Shown here: one piece after another, positions 1 to 7,494 of the stretch
How positions within the stretch are numbered: position 1 is the first letter of the stretch
How the letters are laid out: every line of letters begins with the position of its first letter
Source: Chryseotalea sanaruensis
GTDB taxonomy: Bacteria; Bacteroidota; Bacteroidia; Cytophagales; Cyclobacteriaceae
DNA length: 64,000 bases
Reading direction: 5' to 3'
Assembly (NCBI RefSeq): GCF_003990915.1
Contig: NZ_BHXQ01000002.1
Location: 1 to 64,000, forward strand
Translations under genes and position numbers: made by a program
Notes under the pieces: generated by a model
What the model was told of the DNA's origin: nothing
The model's database searches: none
The model's input: only the letters and a program-made list of their open reading frames with translations

Positions 1-130
1 CGAATTGGTTTTGATTCACAAGTGGTTTTTAGTTGAATCAAAGTCACACGATGGTTTTAATGTCAACCAGAAGTTGTTAGCTATACTAAAGTCAACCGAA
101 GTAGGGTGGTGGTCGTTTAGTCGTCACGGT

Positions 131-157
131 CTTACGAAGCACTTCAACCGCCTTGTG
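131..157. repeat. 27-bp direct repeat, copy 1
   Basis: These 27 bases recur exactly at 2392-2418. On the minus strand both copies lie just beyond the GTT-containing end of a palindromic element (157-285 here, 2418-2503 there), so they look like the first bases of two related cassettes. The rest of the first 130 bases shows no gene I can support; an open frame on the plus strand there runs through the palindrome and antisense to the next gene, and looks spurious. Confidence 0.75.
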
Positions 158-285
158 CCTAACGCTGGGCTACATGGCGTGCCGCTTAGCGAAGCACGTA
201 TGATTCCAACGTTACAAAGCGAATTTAGTAGTTTGTGTGTAATTGGCAAACTGTCACGCGGCATGACATGTAGCTATTGTTGTGT
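157..285 (-). repeat. attC-like palindromic element A
   Basis: This is an imperfect inverted repeat of about 129 bp: GGCTACATGGCGTGCCGC on the left pairs with GCGGCATGACATGTAGCT on the right, and an inner AGTTTG/CAAACT pair lies in the loop. Read on the minus strand it begins with ACACAAC and ends with GTTAGGC. That end fits the integron core consensus GTTRRRY, and the beginning is close to RYYYAAC. It lies 11 bp downstream of the minus-strand gene at 296-1267, where an attC site would be. It differs from element C (1981-2109) at about 12 positions. No integrase is visible, so a non-integron REP or MITE remains possible. Confidence 0.65.
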
Positions 286-295
286 GGCGTGCGTA

Positions 296-1267
296 TCATT
301 TGCTCAATTGTCTAATTCGTTTCTGTTTAAAATTCTCCCACTTTCTCCTTTCTCTCGGATTATAATATTTAATGTAAATGTCGTTGTCGGTCGTGGGTTC
401 TATATTCAAAAATGTCCAGCTAATTTTTTTCTCTTTCTTGTCCATTTTGTAATTGGATGGTGCAATCGTCTCTACAGTATTTACCTTGACGTTATCCAGT
501 TTAACATTTACTTCAGCTCTACTGATTTTGTCTTTCCAACCTGTCCCAGTGCTTAATAGGTATTTCATAAACCTGTATTCTCCACCGTAGCCAATTCCAC
601 TTGGTACCATGTAATTAACTTTAATCGTTTTCGATTCGCCCTTATGAAACTTTACTTTCCAGATGTACCATGCATAATCGCCAGCTGTCATTAAACTGTC
701 AAATTCCATTATTAAATCAGAGTCGAGGTTTGGTTCATTTTCTTTCCAATTGTAAACTTTGGTTTGGGCTCGCTCAAAAGCGGAGTAAGATCCCTTAGTT
801 ACTTTTGTCCAATTTCTTTTTTCAATTACTCCAAAGTGTGTATTTATACTGTCTAGTTTTCGTTTATACTCTTCTTCAATATGAATTACTTTCATGTATT
901 TGTCATAAGTCTCTTTCATTTCCTCTGGAACTTGGATGTCACTTTGACTAAGTCTCAAGCCGTCAACGTATATTTCAAATTTTTCTTTGTCCTGCTTGTC
1001 GTAAGGGCTAATGCTCCAATGAAAGAAATTCATGACTGGAAAACCAACGGCTAAGGTTAAACTGTCACCGTGATTCTTCATATTAAATGTACAGCTTACA
1101 AAAGATGAGTCTGAATATAGATTTATATTAACGATCTCTGAAACCATTTGTACCTCACATGGTTTATTTGTCATTAAGCTTTTCAATACAATCGGATTGG
1201 GTGCGATGTCGGTCCGCCCGTTATTTGTCAAAAAGAGTAATAGAATAATTATTGTCGTCTTTTTCAT
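296..1267 (-). CDS. Exported protein of unknown function, possible cassette gene
   Basis: The protein has 323 residues with an N-terminal signal peptide (MKKTTIIILLLFLTNNGRTD). The upstream in-frame ATGs would prepend a polar decapeptide and run into palindrome B, so I chose the start at 1267. The body is rich in beta-type sequence with short acidic and lysine-rich segments, and a tryptophan-rich stretch (DYAWYIWKVKFHKGES) near residue 210. I do not recognise the family; it may resemble DUF4424-type exported proteins, but that is a guess. It is flanked by palindromes A and B with very short spacers (11 and 23 bp), the layout of a single-gene cassette. It has no operon partner. Confidence 0.7.
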   Translation of the reverse strand: MKKTTIIILLLFLTNNGRTDIAPNPIVLKSLMTNKPCEVQMVSEIVNINLYSDSSFVSCTFNMKNHGDSLTLAVGFPVMNFFHWSISPYDKQDKEKFEIYVDGLRLSQSDIQVPEEMKETYDKYMKVIHIEEEYKRKLDSINTHFGVIEKRNWTKVTKGSYSAFERAQTKVYNWKENEPNLDSDLIMEFDSLMTAGDYAWYIWKVKFHKGESKTIKVNYMVPSGIGYGGEYRFMKYLLSTGTGWKDKISRAEVNVKLDNVKVNTVETIAPSNYKMDKKEKKISWTFLNIEPTTDNDIYIKYYNPRERRKWENFKQKRIRQLSK

Positions 1268-1290
1268 TAATAGTCTGTCCCGAAGCATGC

Positions 1291-1377
1291 CACACAACGT
1301 CTGGCTATGAAGCGTTACTTTTATCCTTTAAAAAATAATTAATCAAAAGTAATGCTTTATAGCCGTTGTTGTGCGCT
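1291..1377 (-). repeat. attC-like palindromic element B
   Basis: Two 20-bp arms (1303-1322 and 1345-1364) pair at 18 of 20 positions around an AT-rich 22-bp loop. The outer ends are CACACAACG on the left and GTTGTTGTGCGC on the right. On the minus strand the element runs from GCACAAC to GTTGTGT. It fills the whole gap between the stop codon of the gene at 1379-1936 and the leader of the gene at 296-1267. The arms differ in sequence from elements A and C while the CACAAC/GTTGTG ends are kept, as in attC families, where structure is conserved more than sequence. Confidence 0.65.
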
Positions 1378-1378
1378 G

Positions 1379-1936
1379 TTAGCGTTTACTAAAGATCAAG
1401 CTACTGTATCCTTTTTCTGCTTTCCCAGCCACTAGAAATGACATCCAAATATTCCATTTATAATCAGCAACAATAGCATTGTCCGCTTTTCCAATTCTCA
1501 GTCTGTTTGTGTTGTAGCCAAATAGAACTGGGACTAAAGGAATTGTCACAAAGAATGGTCTTTTATAAAAGTAACCGTCTTTGAATTTACCTTTCACATT
1601 CTTCTCCGATATTATAGAGTCTCCTTGATACAATTTGAAAATGGCTTTCTTTGAGGTCAAAAATTCAATACTGACTGATTGGTTGTCCAAGTCGTAACCT
1701 AAGCCAAATTGATCTTGATTCACGTTTTCCCATAAAGTCTTTAATTGGTAGTCACCCGTAAACTGTGTCCAAAATTCTTTTCCCTTCCCATCGTCCGCCT
1801 TATTAGAGTATCGTCCGTTTAATTGACGAAAGTCACTTTCGTTTAATTTATCAACTGTCTGGATTGAATCATGCTTGATTGTTGCGCAACCAATTATTAA
1901 GGTTGCTAAAATCAAAAGTACAATTATTCTTTTCAT
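1379..1936 (-). CDS. Putative lipoprotein of unknown function
   Basis: The protein has 185 residues and starts MKRIIVLLILATLIIGCATIK, a type II signal peptide with lipobox IIGC, so it is predicted to be lipid-anchored in the outer or inner membrane. An upstream ATG three codons earlier is possible. The mature part contains a WTQF segment, then a hydrophobic patch around residues 128-142 (FFVTIPLVPVLFGYNT), and a short basic C-terminus. I do not recognise the family. It lies between palindromes C and B, again as a lone gene. Its stop codon directly abuts element B. Confidence 0.7.
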   Translation of the reverse strand: MKRIIVLLILATLIIGCATIKHDSIQTVDKLNESDFRQLNGRYSNKADDGKGKEFWTQFTGDYQLKTLWENVNQDQFGLGYDLDNQSVSIEFLTSKKAIFKLYQGDSIISEKNVKGKFKDGYFYKRPFFVTIPLVPVLFGYNTNRLRIGKADNAIVADYKWNIWMSFLVAGKAEKGYSSLIFSKR

Positions 1937-1980
1937 CAATCTCAACTATCTTATTTGGGGTTTTGTCCCGCGGTAATAGC

Positions 1981-2109
1981 GCACAACGCTGGGCTACATG
2001 GCGTGCCGCTTATCGAAGCTCGTATGATTCCAACGTTAATTAACGAAGTTAGTAGTTTGTGTGTAATTGGCAAACTGTCACGCGGCATGACATGTAGCTA
2101 TTGTTGCAC
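1981..2109 (-). repeat. attC-like palindromic element C
   Basis: This 129-bp near-copy of element A shares the same stem and the same loop with AGTTTG/CAAACT. The roughly 12 differences cluster in the outermost heptamers (GCACAAC and GTTGCAC here against GCCTAAC and GTTGTGT in A) and in the loop centre. On the minus strand it precedes the lipoprotein gene by 45 bp. Conserved inner sequence with exchanged ends is what cassette recombination at the core would leave. Confidence 0.7.
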
Positions 2110-2391
2110 ACTGGGCGGAGTCGTCCTACGTTAAGTGAGTCGAAATGTTGTCGTTATACGGTTACTGTCACAGGTTGAGTCGCGGTCGCTGGTCAAGACG
2201 AGTCCGTCCAGTGTCAAACAGGGTAGGAGAGTTACTTGAATTTGTTTTTGAGTCAAATTTTTTTCGTGAGCCCGATTTTTCAGATTTTCCTTTCCAGAAA
2301 TAAAAAAATTCGCACTTCACGCGATTCGTTTCTGTCACCGGGGCGGGGTAAAATAGTCCAAAGTCAAATGGTTTTTATCACACGTAATTAT
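2110..2391. other. Stretch without a confident gene between palindromes C and D
   Basis: This interval of about 280 bp holds no ATG-initiated reading frame of useful length. A 56-codon GTG-initiated frame on the minus strand (2338 to 2168) is open but has basic, low-complexity content, and I do not trust it. If the palindromes bound cassettes, this would be an apparently non-coding or decayed cassette. Confidence 0.5.
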
Positions 2392-2503
2392 CTTACGAAG
2401 CACTTCAACCGCCTTGTGTGCAACGTCCTGCTATATTCAACTGTTGAATATATTTCCGATATCCGGAGCCCACGCTGTTGCATATAGCCTCTAATATCGG
2501 AAG
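2392..2503 (-). repeat. 27-bp direct repeat copy 2 and divergent palindromic element D
   Basis: Positions 2392-2418 repeat 131-157 exactly. Next to it lies a divergent element with GTGCAAC at 2418-2424, the palindrome ATTCAACTGTTGAAT, arms CTGCTATAT/ATATAGC, and a second arm pair TTCCGATAT/ATATCGGAA (2453-2461 and 2494-2502). The two arm pairs interleave, so they would form alternative or pseudoknotted folds. It lies 48 bp past the stop of the gene at 2552-3886. Confidence 0.55.
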
Positions 2504-2551
2504 GTTTTGTGCAAGTCTCCAAATTTTTGAGTGCTCTTAGCTTTAATTCTG

Positions 2552-3886
2552 CTAATGCACCATCAAGCCCAAAGACACTCCCGGCCAATTGTCAAACTTT
2601 AATTCTCTTTCTTCTGTAACTTGTTCAGTACTTTCCTTGTGTAAATAGGCATTCCACGAAAGTGCAGCAAAGAAATAGACGCTGCTGTTTTTAGGTTTTA
2701 TCCTGCTGCCAATAAGCAACTCAGGCTTACTAATCAAATTCAGTTCTTTTGTTATTTTCTTCTTAGCTTCATTTAAATGTTGCATGGTAATACCATAGGC
2801 GTAAAACCATATTTCATTCATCCCCGGTCGTTGCGATCTGTTGTAGATGTACTTCCGCAAGGCATAACCTAGTGCCCACTGCGCATCTTTGTCCACCGAC
2901 CAGCTACTTCCTTTCGAGTAGATCAGCGCATTGTGTACATATTTGTTCTTATGCGTAGTCACAATCCTACCGTTCTTTATATTGCCTGTAGTCACTTCAA
3001 TATTAACAGGAAATAATTCTGTTGCATAAAGTGAGAGATGACCAAACGAACCGATGTTCAATAAACCAATAGCAGTACCATCAATGGTTCCTATTTCCTT
3101 TCCTCTTTTATAAATGTTAATCAAACCAATTTGTGTACCCTGCATGCGTCCTCCTATGTTTACCAAACCAATCTGGTAACCATTCATGCGTTCTTTGGCT
3201 TTGTTTACCAAGCCAATTTGCCAGCCGGTGTAGTCACTATTTTCGTAACCATTTTTTCCTTCTATAAAACCTACCCTGTTAAAAAGAGATAACTGCAAAC
3301 CATATAAACCACCATCAGTATAATTGCTGAGCGTGGCTATTTGCACACCGTCCATCGATTGATAAGAAGTGTTGGTAAGACCTGCCAACTGAAAACCGAA
3401 TGAGTATTTATACACCACATTGCTGATACCCGCCAACTGAAAACCAAATAAGGCATTGTGAATCATGTTGACCCCACCAGTGGCTTGCCAGCCATACGCA
3501 TTGGAGAGCACACTGTTGATAAGGCCTGAGAATTGCGCCCCTATCATATTGGCTTCGAAACCGCTTCTTTGCTTTTGATCTATCTCATTCTCGCTTAAGC
3601 CTTTGTATGCATTAATGCCTGTTACATTAACGAGTCCTGCCACTTGTAGTCCGCGGGTTTTTAATTCATTGGCATTTGAAATAAGGGCAAGCTCTAAAAA
3701 GTTAGTAGCGCCTGTATAGCCTGAAGTAAAATTGAAAGAGAATACATTGGTCTTATCACTGCCATGTATGCCGTTGGTACTAATGCCAGGACTTAAGGAC
3801 ACATGAAAAAGTTTGAGTTGCCTTTTTCGCGATTGCGGAAAAGCCAGTGTACTGCATGCGCACACTACGAGTAGGATTCGTAACAT
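2552..3886 (-). CDS. LA_2272-like surface repeat protein
   Basis: The protein has 444 residues with a signal peptide (MLRILLVVCACSTLAFPQS). Residues about 80-285 are a run of roughly eleven short repeats of the form G-aromatic-Q-hydrophobic-(A/G)-G-(L/I)-x-N, for example GLQVAGLVN, GFQLAGISN, GWQIGLVN, GYQIGLVN and GTQIGLIN. This pattern is known from outer-surface proteins annotated LA_2272 or LBF-type in Leptospira and many Bacteroidota. The C-terminal 130 residues look like beta strands ending in a hydrophobic residue, so an outer-membrane or cell-surface location is likely. No function is established. It is monocistronic. Confidence 0.7.
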   Translation of the reverse strand: MLRILLVVCACSTLAFPQSRKRQLKLFHVSLSPGISTNGIHGSDKTNVFSFNFTSGYTGATNFLELALISNANELKTRGLQVAGLVNVTGINAYKGLSENEIDQKQRSGFEANMIGAQFSGLINSVLSNAYGWQATGGVNMIHNALFGFQLAGISNVVYKYSFGFQLAGLTNTSYQSMDGVQIATLSNYTDGGLYGLQLSLFNRVGFIEGKNGYENSDYTGWQIGLVNKAKERMNGYQIGLVNIGGRMQGTQIGLINIYKRGKEIGTIDGTAIGLLNIGSFGHLSLYATELFPVNIEVTTGNIKNGRIVTTHKNKYVHNALIYSKGSSWSVDKDAQWALGYALRKYIYNRSQRPGMNEIWFYAYGITMQHLNEAKKKITKELNLISKPELLIGSRIKPKNSSVYFFAALSWNAYLHKESTEQVTEERELKFDNWPGVSLGLMVH

Positions 3887-4055
3887 AAAGAGGGTTAGGG
3901 TTACCCTTTTTAACTGTATGTATAAATCTTTAGTATACTGAAATCGATAAAATAACTGATACAGTAGACGAACGACTAGAAGTTATCTCAAAAATACTTC
4001 GAACAGTATAATCACAGTTCATTGTGGTGAACGAAGTGTTGAATGTATGCTAGGG

Positions 4056-4150
4056 TGAGGAAGCAATCTATTGACGGCATTTAAGGCCACCAGCCGGATT
4101 GCTTCGCCCACCCCGACACAAACCCTACCTACAGGGCTCGCAATGACGAG
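4056..4150. repeat. REP-like element (GATTGCTTCG...CTCGCAATGACG)
   Basis: GAAGCAATC at 4059-4067 is the inverse of GATTGCTTC at 4097-4105, and CTCGCAATGACG follows at 4137-4148. This matches a dispersed non-coding repeat seen in many bacterial genomes, built on GATTGCTTCG and CGCAATGACG. A second copy lies at 5486-5536. The remainder of the gap to the upstream gene shows nothing I can name. Confidence 0.65.
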
Positions 4151-4173
4151 TCGTTTTATTTTTGAGATGGCCT

Positions 4174-5034
4174 CTAGTAGGTCTTTATTATGTCTGAAGG
4201 AATAGCAATGACGTAATCTGCTAATCCTTTATTTGCCTCCTCCAGTTGGTTGATGTCTTTTTGTTCCACTACCTGAAGTGTTATGATCTTAATCTTAGCA
4301 TCGGCTTTTTTAATGTACCACACAATGCCTTCGGAATTTTGCGAGTGATAAGAACCGTTAACATGCAAGAAGGGAAAACTTTTATTCTTTAAAATAAAAT
4401 GAGCCATAGTCGCATCTTTCACTGCCTGCGAACGCGCCATGTTATCAGCAGTGCCAGGGGCACCATGTCCACCCATTTGATCGATCATTGATTTATAGCC
4501 GCTTAATGTCAAGTCAATAATAATAGGCAATGTAGCAATCCAGTTTTTTGCTTCGGGTGCAATTGTATTTAATTGATCAATGCCTTTTTTATAAACAATG
4601 TTAGCGTAACGTCTGGGTACATTGGTAGCGATTACACGTTGTTTGTTCTCTTTGGCAAACTCAATCAAAGGTTTATAATCGTTCTTGTAGTTATCCCAAA
4701 CTTTGGCTTCGCTCAATAAAAGTTTTTCATCAATAAGTCCTGCCAGGTATTCATCAATAATAATTTGGTTGTCGGCTTCGAACATTTCCATACCAATGGT
4801 TACAGAACCTCTTTGTGCGAAAAGGTCTTTCATTACCTGTAACTCCAGCCAGTGAGCAATGGAATTGTCGTGCAATTCGCCAAAGAAAGTAAGGTCTGCT
4901 TTAGCAGACTCCTTCATCATGGTGGTAAAGTCACTTGGCTTGCCCTCTTTGGTGAAAACCTTATACGTTGCTTTGTCTTGTGCGTAGGTAAATAGTGTGG
5001 CGGTGAGGAAGCAGCAAACGAGTAGTTTTTTCAT
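4174..5034 (-). CDS. ChaN family heme-binding lipoprotein-like protein
   Basis: The protein has 286 residues with a signal peptide (MKKLLVCCFLTATLFTYAQ) that lacks an obvious lipobox. The family markers are FFGELHDN near residue 50, GMEMFEADNQ near residue 80, and a later HVNGSYHSQN segment. This is the ChaN/DUF399 fold, whose Campylobacter member binds stacked haems and is iron-regulated. The length is normal. The gene stands alone between two repeat-rich intergenic regions, and no Fur box is evident. The family call is firm; the haem ligand role is inferred. Confidence 0.85.
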   Translation of the reverse strand: MKKLLVCCFLTATLFTYAQDKATYKVFTKEGKPSDFTTMMKESAKADLTFFGELHDNSIAHWLELQVMKDLFAQRGSVTIGMEMFEADNQIIIDEYLAGLIDEKLLLSEAKVWDNYKNDYKPLIEFAKENKQRVIATNVPRRYANIVYKKGIDQLNTIAPEAKNWIATLPIIIDLTLSGYKSMIDQMGGHGAPGTADNMARSQAVKDATMAHFILKNKSFPFLHVNGSYHSQNSEGIVWYIKKADAKIKIITLQVVEQKDINQLEEANKGLADYVIAIPSDIIKTY

Positions 5035-5140
5035 AAAAATTTATTCTCTTTACAAAGTTGGAATAAATTTTGAATTCGTCATATTAAAATTTAATTGGTT
5101 TTATGGTTAGAGGTTCTAATTTATTTCGGATAAAGATGCC

Positions 5141-5310
5141 TCGCGACTCGGAATGACAAGTGTTACTAAAATTAATCGAATCAGCATTAGACAGCGAGTT
5201 TTCACTCTCAGGCCGTGGGGCCTCGCATACTCATTCAAGGCTGTATGCTATCCCTGCCTACCGGCAGGCAGGCGCGCAACCTCTGCCAGACCGAAGATAG
5301 CATAATGCCT
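5141..5310. repeat. Intergenic palindromic cluster
   Basis: TATGCTATC (5244-5252) pairs with GATAGCATA (5296-5304). Between them CTGCC TACC GGCAG (5254-5267) forms a short hairpin, a motif repeated widely in Bacteroidota intergenic DNA. A degraded CTCGCGACTCGGAATGACA at 5141-5160 resembles the GCAATGACG end of the REP-like element. No coding frame is supported here. Confidence 0.5.
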
Positions 5311-5415
5311 TGCCTGAGCATGCTGTAATGAAGCATAGGAAATTCAGATTTGTGTAGGCGAACAAGTTGCGTTCTAAATTGGCATGTGCGTTATTAAATT
5401 CTTTAATCAGCATAT

Positions 5416-5483
5416 CAACACTACAACGAATTAACGAATCAGCACATCAACGAATCAACACATCAACGAATCATCAAATCAAC
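5416..5483 (+). repeat. Octamer-based tandem repeat, block 1
   Basis: The block alternates degenerate octamers AACGAATC and AGCACATC or AACACATC, giving a 16-bp higher-order unit, for about eight octamers. It directly precedes a REP-like element at 5486-5536, and a second block lies at 5567-5648. It lies downstream of the DUF4097-like gene at 5652-6398 in that gene's direction, and in the promoter-distal part of the chaN-like leader. Confidence 0.75.
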
Positions 5484-5485
5484 CA

Positions 5486-5536
5486 GATTGCTTCGTCACC
5501 CCAACACACAACCCAGCCCAATTCCTCGCAATGACG
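5486..5536 (+). repeat. REP-like element, second copy
   Basis: It begins GATTGCTTCGTCACCCC and ends CTCGCAATGACG, matching the element at 4097-4148 at both ends. It sits between the two octamer blocks. It is a dispersed non-coding repeat with no gene. Confidence 0.65.
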
Positions 5537-5566
5537 TGAGTCTTATTTTTAAATCTTAATATTTTC

Positions 5567-5648
5567 AAATCAATCAACGAATCAGCACATCAACACTTCA
5601 ACGAATCAACACATCAACGAATTAACGAATCAGCACATCAACTAATCA
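5567..5648 (+). repeat. Octamer-based tandem repeat, block 2
   Basis: It consists of the same alternating octamers as block 1 (AACGAATC with AGCACATC, AACACATC, AACACTTC), about ten units with one or two substitutions each. It ends four bases before the stop codon of the gene at 5652-6398. Confidence 0.75.
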
Positions 5649-5651
5649 ATT

Positions 5652-6398
5652 TTATTGTTTTCTCAAATACACTCTCCCATATTTTGATTCGACTTCCAGT
5701 TCATTACCTGTACCCAACTCGTAGCGAACCGAAGTCCAGTTGTCATAATTATCAGGGAAGTTACTTCCATTAGGCTTCTGAGTAAGGTTGGTAAATATCT
5801 CTCCGAACTTTGTTCTGGCGCTTAGCATTTTTAAACCTTGTGTGGGCACGGTTACATCAACGCCACCGTAAGTAGCATTAACAGTAAGGGGCGCCTGGCA
5901 AGCCAACAATTCAACCATACCATATTTAGCATCAATAGTGGTTGCTTTGTTTTTAGGAATGAATATCTCAAGTTCAATCTCAATGATCACACCATTGTTC
6001 ATGTAACGGTAGTTCTTACCATTTTCTTCCATAAATTTTTGTACTTCAGGATCACGGTAATTGTCTGTTTTAAAATAGTACTCCTCTGTACCTTGTTTAA
6101 TTAGCATGCGTTTAGGAAGCTTATCTTTATTACGTATGGATGAAGCAATAACTAAAGCACCACCTTCATTACTACTGGTGAGCTCAAAGGCCTCGTCATT
6201 TTCGCCCCGGTTAATGCTTACCGTTCCTTTAATACTTACTTCCTGTTTATCCCACGTGCTGATTTTAATTAACTCGGGGTAGTCAAATTCTAACACCAAG
6301 TTTTGTGAAGCCTGTATCGGAAAGTTTTTCTCAATTTTTGTTTGCGCATAGACACAGAGTGGTAACGCAAATACTAAAAATAGTATTCTGGTTTGCAT
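5652..6398 (-). CDS. DUF4097-like exported protein, distal gene of sigma operon
   Basis: The protein has 248 residues with a signal peptide (MQTRILFLVFALPLCVYAQ). The rest is predicted beta-helix or beta-solenoid sequence with YGxV/YGGVD motifs (DAKYGMVELL, NATYGGVDVTV) and the terminal SKYGRVYLRKQ. That ending nearly matches SDYGKIYLRKK of the neighbour at 6695-7453, so the two are diverged paralogues. Proteins of this type (DUF4097, putative adhesin) often sit with ECF sigma/anti-sigma genes. It probably belongs to the operon starting at 8794, although the 296-bp gap with a strong hairpin may reduce read-through. Confidence 0.7.
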   Translation of the reverse strand: MQTRILFLVFALPLCVYAQTKIEKNFPIQASQNLVLEFDYPELIKISTWDKQEVSIKGTVSINRGENDEAFELTSSNEGGALVIASSIRNKDKLPKRMLIKQGTEEYYFKTDNYRDPEVQKFMEENGKNYRYMNNGVIIEIELEIFIPKNKATTIDAKYGMVELLACQAPLTVNATYGGVDVTVPTQGLKMLSARTKFGEIFTNLTQKPNGSNFPDNYDNWTSVRYELGTGNELEVESKYGRVYLRKQ

Positions 6399-6522
6399 AT
6401 TAGTCTTTTTAATGTGTGTATTTTAATCTGATGGTGCTAGGTTCCGCGGCACAGTGTTAATTGAATTAATACGCTGCGTCTGATCACCTTAATTTTTAAC
6501 TGCTAGTTCCATTCTTTGCTAA

Positions 6523-6570
6523 AATCCGTCTGACCGCTGTAAATTTTCGCATTCAGCGGTCTGACGGATT
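6523..6570. repeat. Strong hairpin between the two DUF4097-like genes
   Basis: Arms of 17 bp (6523-6539 and 6554-6570, AATCCGTCTGACCGCTG against CAGCGGTCTGACGGATT) pair with one mismatch around a 14-bp loop. No T-run follows on either strand, so this is a REP-type palindrome rather than a canonical terminator. It could act as an mRNA stabiliser or attenuator between operon genes. The rest of the 296-bp gap shows nothing else. Confidence 0.75.
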
Positions 6571-6694
6571 AGCGCTGATTATTTGATTCTTATCATTTTA
6601 AACTAGTAATATTCAAAAGATTAGTATCGATCTCTATAAAAAATACTAGATAGGTATGAAGTAGCTTAGTATTTCATTCGCCTTGTAATTCAGA

Positions 6695-7453
6695 CTATTT
6701 TTTGCGAAGATAAATCTTGCCGTAATCAGAGCGCAGGTCGATGGCAAAACCTCCACCATTCAATTTTCCGTCCAGCTTATCGCCCCATTGTGTCATACCA
6801 TCTTTCTTGTTTACCTCCAGGTTAAAATCTGAGGCCATGTACAACTCACCATAAGAGGTTGTCATTTTCAGATTTGCCTTGGTCGCTATGGGTAAAGTAA
6901 TGTCGACATGTCCATAAACTGATACAATTGACAAAGGACCTTTTACCGATTCGCTAAAGGAGGCATCCACTCCACCATAAACTGTTTTTAAAGTTAATGG
7001 CCCGGTTACATTCTCCAATTCAATGCTATTGTATTGGCAAGAGATTTCAATCTCATTTTCCATGTTTCTGAAAACAGCTTTGCCTCCATACTGCGATTCA
7101 TGGTTGAAGTAGACTATTACACCTCTCGGCACCAACACCTTAATTTTAGGTGAGTTCATTTTCTTCAGCTGACGAACTTCAACAATGTTATCCTTGGTTG
7201 TTACATTAATACCAAGGCCTGTGTTGTCATCGAGGCCCATACCATTTACCGATTTCAGCCCAACAGCTCTTTCGTCTTTATCACGGTCACCATCTTTAGA
7301 GGAGAAGATTATTTCATTACCGGCATGGCCCTCTACTGTTACATTACCTGAATAGATTTCAAGTCGCCCGGAACTCTTGTTTACCTTGTATTCTTGCGCA
7401 GTAGCTAGTGTAGCAAAAAGCAATAGTGCGCCTGTTATTAATTTCGTTTGCAT
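6695..7453 (-). CDS. DUF4097-like exported protein
   Basis: The protein has 252 residues with a signal peptide (MQTKLITGALLLFATLATAQ). Beta-rich sequence contains repeated YGG/YGH/YGE motifs (KTVYGGVDASF, VSVYGHVDITL, TTSYGELYMAS) about 20 residues apart, and ends YGKIYLRKK. This fits a right-handed beta-helix of the DUF4097 type. It lies 41 bp downstream of the anti-sigma-like gene on the same strand and is very likely cotranscribed. A role at the envelope, perhaps as a sensed or regulated product of the sigma system, is inferred from context only. Confidence 0.75.
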   Translation of the reverse strand: MQTKLITGALLLFATLATAQEYKVNKSSGRLEIYSGNVTVEGHAGNEIIFSSKDGDRDKDERAVGLKSVNGMGLDDNTGLGINVTTKDNIVEVRQLKKMNSPKIKVLVPRGVIVYFNHESQYGGKAVFRNMENEIEISCQYNSIELENVTGPLTLKTVYGGVDASFSESVKGPLSIVSVYGHVDITLPIATKANLKMTTSYGELYMASDFNLEVNKKDGMTQWGDKLDGKLNGGGFAIDLRSDYGKIYLRKK

Positions 7454-7494
7454 GTGTTTACCTGATTAGAATGTTCACTTATATATTAAATCTT

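Noticed and set aside
5-556. Plus-strand open frame of 183 codons at the left edge
   Set aside because: It runs through palindrome A and then antisense to the gene at 296-1267, with no family match and a Cys/Phe-rich random-looking composition.
2168-2338. Minus-strand GTG-initiated frame of 56 codons between palindromes D and C
   Set aside because: It is basic, low complexity, lacks an ATG and has no recognisable motif; it is probably chance.
157-2503. Mobile integron of the clinical class 1-3 type
   Set aside because: No integrase, resistance gene or class 1-3 attC sequence is present; only attC-like palindromes are seen.
5416-5648. CRISPR array
   Set aside because: The octamer units are degenerate and without unique spacers of fixed length; the block holds a REP-like element instead.
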